Below, piece by piece: positions 6,428 to 12,407 of a DNA stretch of 13,934 nt. The stretch spans positions 1 through 13,934 of the forward strand of contig JANWKW010000090.1 in NCBI GenBank assembly GCA_025451135.1. The letters are read 5' to 3'. Each line of letters opens with the position of its first letter. The stretch's first letter is position 1. The DNA comes from Vulcanimicrobiia bacterium. GTDB lineage: Bacteria > Vulcanimicrobiota > Vulcanimicrobiia > Vulcanimicrobiales > Vulcanimicrobiaceae. Under the pieces are notes generated by a model. That model worked only from the letters and a program-made list of their open reading frames with translations. It was not told where the DNA came from and made no database searches. The position numbers and the translations under genes were made by a program.

Positions 6428-8055
6428 GTCCTCATGCCCGGAGCGAGAAAACCGGGATGGCGGAGCAGTTCGCCCAAGGGTCCGGAATACGCTGCCACCG
6501 CCAGCAGCAACGCGACCGCGCCCCAGCGGAACAGATGTTCGAAGATGGGCGGCGAAGGTTCGCCGCCGGGAGCGGCCTCGGCGAACGCGACGTGCATGTC
6601 CTCGCTCTTATCGTTGGCCAACAGCGTCCCGATCGCGACCAGCGCGAAGATCGCGATGCTGATCGTGAGCAGCAGACCGCCGGCGGCGGCCGCGATCATG
6701 TAGGGCTGCCACGCCGCCGCCACGTGCGAGCCCGCGTACGCGACCTCGGCCGTGCGCCGCGGCGCCCCGAGCAGGCCGGCGAAGTGCATCGAGAACGACA
6801 TCAGCACCATCCCGACGAACCACGTCTGTACCTGGAGCAGCGCCAGGCCGGGCGTCCACAGCGCGCGGCCGGTCAGCTTGGGGATCAGCCAGTACGACGC
6901 GCCGAGGAACGTCAGCGCGACCGGACCGCCGACCGTGATGTGGAAGTGGCCGACGATCCAGATGGTGTTGTGGACGACGGAGTCCATCTCGTACGACGCG
7001 TTGATCAGCCCGCCGAAGCCGCCGGCGATGAAGAGCAGCATCCCGTAGGCCGCGCCCGCGAAGACCGGGTCGCGCCACGGCAGGCCGCCGACGATCGCGA
7101 CCAGGCCGCGCCGGCCCTGCGCGCGCGCCGCGATCTCGAAGGTCGCGAAGATCGCGAAGGCGGTCAGAAACGACGGGATCGCGACGCCGTACGTCATGAT
7201 CGTATGCAGCAGCTTCCACGTCGTCGAGATCCCGGGTTCCATGAACTCGTGATGGATGCCGACCGGGGTCGAGAGCAGCAGCAGCATGATGAAGGTCAGG
7301 CGCGTCAGACCGTCGCTGAAGACCTTGCCGCCGAAACGCGTCGGGATGACCGTGTACCAGATCACGTAGGCGCCCATGATCCAGAAGTACACCAGCGGAT
7401 GGCCGAAGTACCAGAAGAACATCCGGGTCAGCATGACGTTGATGCCGCTCGTCCAGCCGAGCGACCACGGTAGGAGCAGGCCCATCTCCGCGACGACGCC
7501 GAGCGTCGCGACCCACCACATCACGAACGTGGCGGCGATCGTGAAGAGCGCGAGCGGCAGCCGGGGCGCGCCGGTGGTGCGCTTGAAGAAGACGACGTTC
7601 TCGAAGACCTCGAAGGCGACCACCCACGTCCCGAGCACCAGCAGCGTCGCACCGATGTAGAAGAACGGGCTCGCCTTGAGGGGCGCGTAGAACGTGTAGA
7701 GCACGGTCGCGTTCCCCGCGAGCACCTCGTAGGCGGCCATCAGCGTTCCGGCCAGCATCGTGCCCCAGCCGAGCCAGCCGACGAACAGCCGGCGGGCGCG
7801 CGGGACCTGACGGTAGGCCACGAACAGCGCGAGTCCGGTGATGAAGAACGTGGTGAAGACCAGCGCCATCAGGATGCCGTGCAGCGTCAGGACGCGGTAG
7901 TAGTCGAACGTCGACGGCAGCGATATCGCCGATGCGCGCGAGTAGGCCTGCAGCAGGCCGAAGACGGCGCCGACCACGATCGCGGCGGTGGCGGTGTAGA
8001 CGTGCGCGAGGACCAGGCGGTTCTCGGCTCGCATCTGTCGCTCTTCGCGGACCAT
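6421..8055 (-). CDS. cbaA: ba3-type (B-family) heme-copper oxygen reductase subunit I
   Basis: A 544-residue polytopic inner-membrane protein, the catalytic subunit that reduces oxygen to water and pumps protons. All metal ligands are visible: low-spin heme His59 (LTLHGILMALVF) and His372; CuB ligands His219 with the cross-linked Tyr223 (FGHPLVYFW), His268 and His269 (STPVGIHHEF); and high-spin heme His370 (VGHFHITVG). The sequence around STPVGIHHEF and VHNTIW matches the Thermus ba3 branch rather than mitochondrial-type aa3, and the D-channel motif of A-type oxidases is absent. The start ATG shares one base with the stop of subunit II. B-type enzymes have high oxygen affinity, pointing to low-oxygen growth. 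The gene is followed by an overlapping response regulator. Confidence 0.96.
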   Translation of the reverse strand: MVREERQMRAENRLVLAHVYTATAAIVVGAVFGLLQAYSRASAISLPSTFDYYRVLTLHGILMALVFTTFFITGLALFVAYRQVPRARRLFVGWLGWGTMLAGTLMAAYEVLAGNATVLYTFYAPLKASPFFYIGATLLVLGTWVVAFEVFENVVFFKRTTGAPRLPLALFTIAATFVMWWVATLGVVAEMGLLLPWSLGWTSGINVMLTRMFFWYFGHPLVYFWIMGAYVIWYTVIPTRFGGKVFSDGLTRLTFIMLLLLSTPVGIHHEFMEPGISTTWKLLHTIMTYGVAIPSFLTAFAIFATFEIAARAQGRRGLVAIVGGLPWRDPVFAGAAYGMLLFIAGGFGGLINASYEMDSVVHNTIWIVGHFHITVGGPVALTFLGASYWLIPKLTGRALWTPGLALLQVQTWFVGMVLMSFSMHFAGLLGAPRRTAEVAYAGSHVAAAWQPYMIAAAAGGLLLTISIAIFALVAIGTLLANDKSEDMHVAFAEAAPGGEPSPPIFEHLFRWGAVALLLAVAAYSGPLGELLRHPGFLAPGMRTW

Positions 8056-8522
8056 CAGCGCACCTCGAGCGATCCGAACATCGTCTGATGTTCGATGCCG
8101 CAGTACTCGTTGCAGACCAGCAGATACGTCCCGGGCGTCCGGAACGTGTGGGTCGCCGAGTTGACCCAGCCGGGGATGACCATCATGTTGACCGCCGTAT
8201 GTGCGATGTTGAAGCCGTGCACGACGTCGGGACTGGTGACGTAGAACGTCACCGTGCTGCCGAGCGGCACGCGCAGGATGTTGGGCGAGAACGCGAAGAT
8301 GCGGGCCACGTAGTAGGCCTCGTACCGGCCGTTTCCGAGGCTGCGCAACCCGGGCCGCTCGAACGGCGGAGTCGAGGCCACCTTGGTCGGATCGATCTGC
8401 ATCATGTCGCTGGGCGGATTCATGTTGTCGGCGAACGCCGCCACCAGGACGATCGTGAGGAACACCAGCAGCATCCCGATTCCGAAGGTCATCCAGATGC
8501 GCTCGTAGCGATGGACGTGCAT
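8055..8522 (-). CDS. cbaB: ba3-type cytochrome c oxidase subunit II (CuA)
   Basis: A 155-residue subunit with one N-terminal transmembrane helix (about residues 12-31) and a periplasmic cupredoxin domain holding the binuclear CuA site. The ligands are His102 (SPDVVHGF), Cys137, Cys141, His145 and Met148 in CNEYCGIEHQTM, with Glu139 providing the backbone ligand. It takes electrons from a periplasmic donor and passes them to subunit I. One membrane helix and the short length match the B-type oxidases rather than the two-helix A-type subunit II. It lies between the tiny subunit IIa gene and subunit I, sharing one base with each. Confidence 0.96.
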   Translation of the reverse strand: MHVHRYERIWMTFGIGMLLVFLTIVLVAAFADNMNPPSDMMQIDPTKVASTPPFERPGLRSLGNGRYEAYYVARIFAFSPNILRVPLGSTVTFYVTSPDVVHGFNIAHTAVNMMVIPGWVNSATHTFRTPGTYLLVCNEYCGIEHQTMFGSLEVR

Positions 8523-8644
8523 CAGAATCGGGCCCGCAGGAGAGCGAACATGAGGAGCCAGCCGACGAAGAACAGGGCGCCCATCGTCAGCACGAAGGCG
8601 AGCGTCGTGGGCAGCGGCTCGTCGCCCGAGTCGGAACGTGCCAA
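8522..8644 (-). CDS. cbaD: ba3 oxidase small subunit IIa (CbaD-like), 40 residues
   Basis: A 40-residue single-helix membrane protein directly upstream of subunit II. Its TGA shares one base with the subunit II ATG (TGATG). It starts with TTG at 8644, supported by AAGGA seven bases upstream and by the lack of any ATG or GTG before the helix. A charged N-terminus (ARSDSGDEPLPT) is followed by one hydrophobic helix, roughly residues 14-36 (LAFVLTMGALFFVGWLLMFA), and a short basic tail (RARF). This is the expected size, topology and place of the accessory subunit IIa, which in Thermus ba3 supplies a helix equivalent to the missing second helix of subunit II. Function is assigned from position and topology, as the sequence is too short for firm homology. 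Confidence 0.75.
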   Translation of the reverse strand: MARSDSGDEPLPTTLAFVLTMGALFFVGWLLMFALLRARF

Positions 8645-8651
8645 AACGTGA

Positions 8652-8656
8652 TCCTT
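8652..8656 (-). promoter_or_regulatory. Ribosome binding site that decides the TTG start of subunit IIa
   Basis: On the minus strand AAGGA stands seven bases before TTG at 8644. It is partly inside a CCTTTCGGAAGG near-palindrome (8653-8664) that could fold over it. Confidence 0.55.
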
Positions 8657-8669
8657 TCGGAAGGGTCGG

Positions 8670-8689
8670 GCGAGGCGGAAAGGCCTCGC
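8670..8689 (-). other. Leader hairpin upstream of the oxidase operon
   Basis: The seven-base arms 8670-8676 and 8683-8689 (GCGAGGC and GCCTCGC) pair perfectly around a six-base loop. The hairpin lies just before the ribosome binding site of the first oxidase gene, within the 170-base divergent gap between the oxidase operon and the cytochrome c gene. No uridine run follows on the minus strand, so it is not a normal terminator. It may be a leader structure or chance in GC-rich DNA. Confidence 0.3.
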
Positions 8690-8814
8690 TGGCGTCACGC
8701 TATCAGCCCGCTGTCCTCGGGCGGTGAAGAACTCGGGAACGGACGTTCGCCGGACCTTCTCGATCCGGGACCGCGGTTCTCAGCGGGTTCGTCGCGGTGG
8801 CCTATCGTTAGCCC

Positions 8815-9315
8815 ATGCTCGTACGAACGCTGGTGGCGATCGCCGCGGTCGCCCTTCTCGCGGCGGCCGGGGCCGGCATCGCCTCTCCCGTCTCGACGGC
8901 CCGGTCGAACGTCTCGGCCGCGCGCGGCAGATATCTCGTGACGATCGGCGCCTGCAACGACTGTCACTCTCCCGGATGGCGCGAGTCGGACGGGGCGTTG
9001 CCGGTCGAGAAGTGGCTGGTCGGGAGTTCGATCGGTCTGCGCGAGGCGTGGGGGACGTCGTATCCCGCTAACTTGCGCGTCCTGTTCTCGCGCATCACCG
9101 AGGATCAATGGCTCTTCGAGGTGCGGACCCGCGGCGGACGGATGCAGTGGCACGACCTGCGCGTTCTCACGACCGACGACCGCCGTTCGATCTACCGCTT
9201 CGTCCACGGACTCGGCCCGAAGGGCGCGCTGACGCCCGACGACCTGCCGCCGGACCGGGAGCCGCGGACGCCCTACATCGATCTCCGGTTGCGCACGCCC
9301 GCGCCGCGCGGATAG
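8815..9315 (+). CDS. Secreted monoheme cytochrome c
   Basis: A 166-residue protein with a signal peptide (about residues 1-24) and one c-type heme site, Cys47-Asn-Asp-Cys50-His51, preceded by the common RGRYLVTIGAC context. A candidate distal ligand is Met110 in GGRMQWHD. It should carry one electron in the periplasm. It is transcribed away from the ba3 oxidase and is the obvious nearby donor to the oxidase CuA site, or a link between the downstream copper proteins and the oxidase. The region after residue 130 is proline-rich. The ATG at 8815 has no ribosome binding site, while a TATCGT lies six bases before it, so a leaderless transcript is possible. Nine bases separate its stop from the transporter gene, so the two probably form an operon. 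Confidence 0.9.
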   Translation: MLVRTLVAIAAVALLAAAGAGIASPVSTARSNVSAARGRYLVTIGACNDCHSPGWRESDGALPVEKWLVGSSIGLREAWGTSYPANLRVLFSRITEDQWLFEVRTRGGRMQWHDLRVLTTDDRRSIYRFVHGLGPKGALTPDDLPPDREPRTPYIDLRLRTPAPRG

Positions 9316-9323
9316 GAACCGCC

Positions 9324-10028
9324 GTGCCCGTCTTCAGCAAGCACCCCGAAGCGCATTTCACCGCGTCGGCTACCGTACGCGATATCGTCATCGGTATGTC
9401 GGATGGGCTGACGGTGCCTTTCGCGCTGGCCGCCGGTATCTCGGGTGCGATCGCGTCGTCGCATATCGTCGTCACCGCGGGCATCGCCGAGGTCGCGGCC
9501 GGCGCGATCGCGATGGCCTTGGGCGGCTATCTCGCGGCCCGGACCGACGCGGAACACTACCGCAGCGAGGAAGTGCGCGAGAACGACGAGGTCGAGCGCA
9601 TCCCGGCCGCCGAGCGCGCCGAAGTGCGCGACATCTTCGCGTCGTACGGACTGGCGGGATCGGCGCTCGAGAGCGCCACCGAGGCGATCGCGTCCGATCG
9701 CGGCCGCTGGGTCGATTTCATGATGCGCTGGGAGCTCGGCTTGGAGCGGCCCGATCCGTCACGGGCGCTCAAGAGCGGCGCGACCATCGGCGCGTCCTAC
9801 GTGATCGGCGGATTGATCCCGCTCTTCCCTTATATGGTGATCGCGGCGTCGTCGCGAGCCCTGCTCACGTCGGCGATCGTGACCATGCTCGCGCTCGCGA
9901 TCTTCGGTGCGATAAAAGGCGCATTGACCGGCGGATCGGTATGGAAGTCGGCCGTGCAGACCGTCCTCATCGGCGGGATCGCCTCCGCCGTCGCGTTCTG
10001 GCTCGCGAAGATGGTGCAAGCTCTCTAG
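9324..10028 (+). CDS. VIT1/CCC1-family iron/manganese transporter
   Basis: A 234-residue inner-membrane protein of the vacuolar iron transporter family. Five membrane segments are visible: two before the cytoplasmic loop (about residues 19-40 and 47-70) and three after it (about 158-180, 186-205 and 213-232). TM1 carries the conserved Asp27 in IGMSDGLTVPF, and TM2 carries Met64 and the GGYLAARTDAEHY end, positions used for metal passage in VIT1. The loop between them (about 72-150) is rich in glutamates (RSEEVRENDEVERIPAAE), like the metal-binding helix bundle of the family. The GTG start at 9324 follows a clear AGGAA. Such proteins move Fe(II) or Mn(II) out of the cytosol. Placement between a cytochrome c and copper electron carriers suggests protection against iron during iron-dependent metabolism; this is inference. 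Confidence 0.9.
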   Translation: MPVFSKHPEAHFTASATVRDIVIGMSDGLTVPFALAAGISGAIASSHIVVTAGIAEVAAGAIAMALGGYLAARTDAEHYRSEEVRENDEVERIPAAERAEVRDIFASYGLAGSALESATEAIASDRGRWVDFMMRWELGLERPDPSRALKSGATIGASYVIGGLIPLFPYMVIAASSRALLTSAIVTMLALAIFGAIKGALTGGSVWKSAVQTVLIGGIASAVAFWLAKMVQAL

Positions 10029-10086
10029 TTCTTCCTCATCTGTTCCGTATGGGCGCCCATACTGATGGCAAGAAATGAGGGACCAC
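10026..10086 (+). promoter_or_regulatory. Upstream region of cupredoxin 1, duplicated before cupredoxin 2
   Basis: From the stop of the transporter to the ATG, this segment is closely matched by 11992-12052. Conserved blocks are TAGTTCTTCCTCATC at the left and CATACTGATGGCAAGAAATG at the right. CATACT at 10058-10063 is the best -10-like hexamer, 23 bases before the start; no clear -35 is seen. GAGGGA at 10077-10082 is the ribosome binding site. Conservation between the copies through a non-coding stretch suggests a shared promoter. Confidence 0.5.
10047..10062. promoter_or_regulatory. Perfect 16-base palindrome, possible operator
   Basis: GTATGGGCGCCCATAC is a perfect inverted repeat overlapping the candidate -10 hexamer of cupredoxin 1. 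The corresponding place before cupredoxin 2 reads GTTTCGGCATTCATAC and has lost the symmetry, so any regulator acting here would affect only the first unit. It could be a dimeric repressor site; no regulator is identified. Confidence 0.35.
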
Positions 10087-10452
10087 ATGACCGTTCTACG
10101 TTCTTCCATCATCGCTCTCGTCGCATGCGCGATGGTCGCTTTCGGCGCCACGGCCGCGTCGGCCGCATCCGCGAACGCGCCGGTGACCATTACCGCCTCG
10201 AATTGGAAATTCGCGCCGGCCGAGATCACGGTGCACGTCGGACGGCCGGTCACGCTCGCCCTGAGGTCGACCGAGGGCGTCCACGGGCTCGCGTCCGCCG
10301 CTCTCGGGCTGGCCGCGACCACCATCGTACCCGGCCAGGTCAGGAGCGTCACCTTCACGCCGAAGAAGATCGGCACGTACCGGCTCCATTGCACGATACC
10401 GTGCGGCAGCGGACACGCGAAGATGATGCTCGTCATCCGCGTGGTGGCGTAG
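10087..10452 (+). CDS. Secreted CuA-motif cupredoxin 1
   Basis: A 121-residue protein: signal peptide (about residues 1-27, ending ASAAS/A) and one cupredoxin domain. The copper ligands match the binuclear CuA set of oxidase subunit II: His66 in EGVHGL, then Cys102, Cys106, His110 and Met113 in CTIPCGSGHAKM. The 36-residue gap from the histidine to the first cysteine is one more than in the subunit II gene of this window. There is no membrane anchor, so it should be a soluble periplasmic one-electron carrier. The ATG at 10087 is preferred over one 12 bases upstream because that earlier ATG overlaps the GAGGGA ribosome binding site. The next gene begins immediately after its stop. It is a close paralogue of the 12053 gene. 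A copper chaperone role is the main alternative. Confidence 0.88.
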   Translation: MTVLRSSIIALVACAMVAFGATAASAASANAPVTITASNWKFAPAEITVHVGRPVTLALRSTEGVHGLASAALGLAATTIVPGQVRSVTFTPKKIGTYRLHCTIPCGSGHAKMMLVIRVVA

Positions 10453-11994
10453 ATGCGCGCTCCGAACGCCGCGCGGCGTTTTGCCACTGCGGCGCTCGCC
10501 GTCGCGGGGCTCGTGCTGGCGGGCGCGAGCGCGGCGTCGGCGATGCCGCCGTTCGCGGAAGCCTACGGGATCAAATGCTCGGTATGCCACACGCAGGTCC
10601 CCGCGCTCAACGCGTACGGACGGTACATCCAGCGCACCGGATATGGGACGCTCGACGCGCGCGCGATGCACCGTTCGACGCCGTTCTGGGTAGGCGAGAC
10701 CGTCAACTATTCGCATAGCTCGCAGGACGGGAGTTCGTCCCGGACGGAGTTCGGGAACGTCGCCCTCCACGCCGCCGGCGCGCTCGACGCGAATACGACC
10801 TTTCATATCCAGCAATGGATCGTCCAGGACGGGATGGCCGGAGGCCTGGATACCGCGTGGATCACGTATAACAATCTGTTCCATCGCAGCGGGCACCTGT
10901 TCGTCGGGAAGATGCCGGGGACGACCGCATCGCCGTTGAGCCAATGGTTCGATATCGCGGCCTTCGGGACGCCCGAACTGACGGTCGGCGAGCATCTCTA
11001 CCAGAACGACGGCAATCGTTGGGGATCCAAGTTCGCCTACGTGAAGAACGCGCTCGACGTGGAGGCGGGCTACTTCGCAGGCAGCGGCGACCTCGGCGAT
11101 CTCGGCAAGTACTCGCCCGATATCGAGAAGACGTTCCAGTGGCGAGTGGCGCACGCCGATCCCCAGCAGCCGCTGGAATACGGGATCATGGGCGCGCGCG
11201 GATCGTTCCCGCTCGCCGAAGGCGGCTTCGACCAATATACGTCCCTGACGCCGTACGTCCAGCGGGACCCGGTCGGCGGTGCGCCCGGCATCTTCGCCAT
11301 GTACCACATGGCCTACGACGGCAACGCCGGGCAGGACGCCTTCGGCGACCCGCTTGGAGCGGCGCGGGCGAACGCCGCGACCGTCGAACTCTACGAACCC
11401 CTCGGCGACAAAGGTTTGATCGCGTTCCGTAAGGAGTTCCAGAACGACGGCCTCGGGACGCGGTCGCAGACCGGCAACGTCGACCTCGCCTATGACGTCG
11501 CGCCCTTCCTGCACCTATATCTCGAAACGGCGATGGCGCAGAACGCTCCGCCGACCTTCAGCTACATGCTGTGGTGGACGTTGCCGCTGCAGAAGGTCCG
11601 GGCTCCCGACCGCGTTGCGGCGCCGGTCTCCGTGCCGGTCGCTGCGTCGACGCCCGAGACGACGCCCGAGACGACGTCCGAGCCGGCGTCGGCGGCGACC
11701 GCCAGGCCCGCGATCGACGTCGTCGCCTCGAACTGGAAGTTCGCGCCGAACGCCATCACGCTCGTCGCCGGGCAGACGACGCGGATCCATCTCACCAGCA
11801 GCAGCGGCGTTCACGGACTCCAATCGGCGGAGCTCGGTATTCCGCTCACCGTGATCGAACCGGGCAAGGGCGTCACGATCGACGTGACGCCGACGAAGCC
11901 GGGAACCTACGTGCTCCACTGCGCCATCCTCTGCGGCGCCGGCCACGAGAATATGATCCTCACGATCGTCGTCGCGACGCCGGAGGCTCACTAG
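10453..11994 (+). CDS. Monoheme cytochrome c / porin-like barrel / CuA cupredoxin fusion
   Basis: A 513-residue exported protein with three parts. A signal peptide (1-30) ends ASASA-like before MPPF. A small heme domain follows, Cys42-Ser-Val-Cys45-His46, with the signature VPALNAYGRYIQ. Residues of about 75-385 are rich in aromatic, alternating strands (DTAWITYNNLF, HLFVGKM, FAYVKNALDVEAGYF, FHLYLETAM) and end at FSYMLWWTLPL, as expected of an outer-membrane beta barrel. A proline/threonine/alanine-rich linker (about 388-417) leads to a cupredoxin domain (418-510) with a complete CuA ligand set: His454, Cys490, Cys494, His498 and Met501. The N-terminal layout recalls Cyc2-type iron-oxidising porin-cytochromes; the C-terminal CuA domain is not part of that family as I know it. 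It starts right after the stop of cupredoxin 1. Confidence 0.8.
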   Translation: MRAPNAARRFATAALAVAGLVLAGASAASAMPPFAEAYGIKCSVCHTQVPALNAYGRYIQRTGYGTLDARAMHRSTPFWVGETVNYSHSSQDGSSSRTEFGNVALHAAGALDANTTFHIQQWIVQDGMAGGLDTAWITYNNLFHRSGHLFVGKMPGTTASPLSQWFDIAAFGTPELTVGEHLYQNDGNRWGSKFAYVKNALDVEAGYFAGSGDLGDLGKYSPDIEKTFQWRVAHADPQQPLEYGIMGARGSFPLAEGGFDQYTSLTPYVQRDPVGGAPGIFAMYHMAYDGNAGQDAFGDPLGAARANAATVELYEPLGDKGLIAFRKEFQNDGLGTRSQTGNVDLAYDVAPFLHLYLETAMAQNAPPTFSYMLWWTLPLQKVRAPDRVAAPVSVPVAASTPETTPETTSEPASAATARPAIDVVASNWKFAPNAITLVAGQTTRIHLTSSSGVHGLQSAELGIPLTVIEPGKGVTIDVTPTKPGTYVLHCAILCGAGHENMILTIVVATPEAH

Positions 11995-12052
11995 TTCTTC
12001 CTCATCCGTTCCGTTTCGGCATTCATACTGATGGCAAGAAATGAGGGACCAC
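11992..12052 (+). promoter_or_regulatory. Upstream region of cupredoxin 2 (copy of 10026-10086)
   Basis: The left and right blocks match the upstream region of cupredoxin 1, including CATACT (12024-12029) and the GAGGGA ribosome binding site. The centre has diverged and the palindrome is broken. It probably carries its own promoter, although read-through from unit 1 is also possible since no terminator lies between them. Confidence 0.45.
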
Positions 12053-12406
12053 ATGACCTTTCTACGTTCTTCCATCATCGCTCTCATCGCTTGCGCGATG
12101 GTCGCTGTCGGCGCCATAGCCGCGTCGGCCGATCCGGTGACCATCACCGCCGCGAATTGGAAATTCGCGCCGACCGAGATCACGGTGCACGTCGGCCAGC
12201 CGGTCACGCTCGACCTGACCTCGACCGAAGGCGTCCACGGCCTCGCATCCGACGACCTCGGGTTGCCCGCGACGACCATCCTGCCCGGCCGCACCAAGAG
12301 CGTGACGTTCACGCCGAAGAAGGCGGGCACGTTCGTGCTTCACTGCACGATTCCGTGCGGGCCCGGACACGGTAAGATGACGCTGACCGTCCACGTCGTG
12401 GCGTAA
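12053..12406 (+). CDS. Secreted CuA-motif cupredoxin 2
   Basis: A 117-residue paralogue of the 10087 protein with nearly the same signal peptide (FLRSSIIALIACAMVAVGA) and one cupredoxin domain. The CuA-type ligands are His62 in EGVHGL, Cys98, Cys102, His106 and Met109 in CTIPCGPGHGKM. It lacks four residues just after the signal peptide compared with copy 1. The mature domains differ mainly at the surface (for example DLTSTEG against ALRSTEG). It should be a soluble periplasmic electron carrier or copper carrier. The start was chosen as for copy 1, with GAGGGA four bases before the ATG. One base separates its stop from the following heme-barrel gene, so that pair is certainly cotranscribed. 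Confidence 0.88.
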   Translation: MTFLRSSIIALIACAMVAVGAIAASADPVTITAANWKFAPTEITVHVGQPVTLDLTSTEGVHGLASDDLGLPATTILPGRTKSVTFTPKKAGTFVLHCTIPCGPGHGKMTLTVHVVA

Positions 12407-12407
12407 G

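Noticed and set aside
10075..10086. Upstream ATG for both cupredoxins (MRDHM start), also at 12041
   Set aside because: That ATG overlaps the GAGGGA ribosome binding site, which is correctly placed for the next ATG; the signal peptide is also more normal without the extra residues.
10087..12406. The small cupredoxins as degraded oxidase subunit II genes
   Set aside because: They have cleavable signal peptides, full ligand sets and intact frames in both copies, so they look like functional separate proteins.
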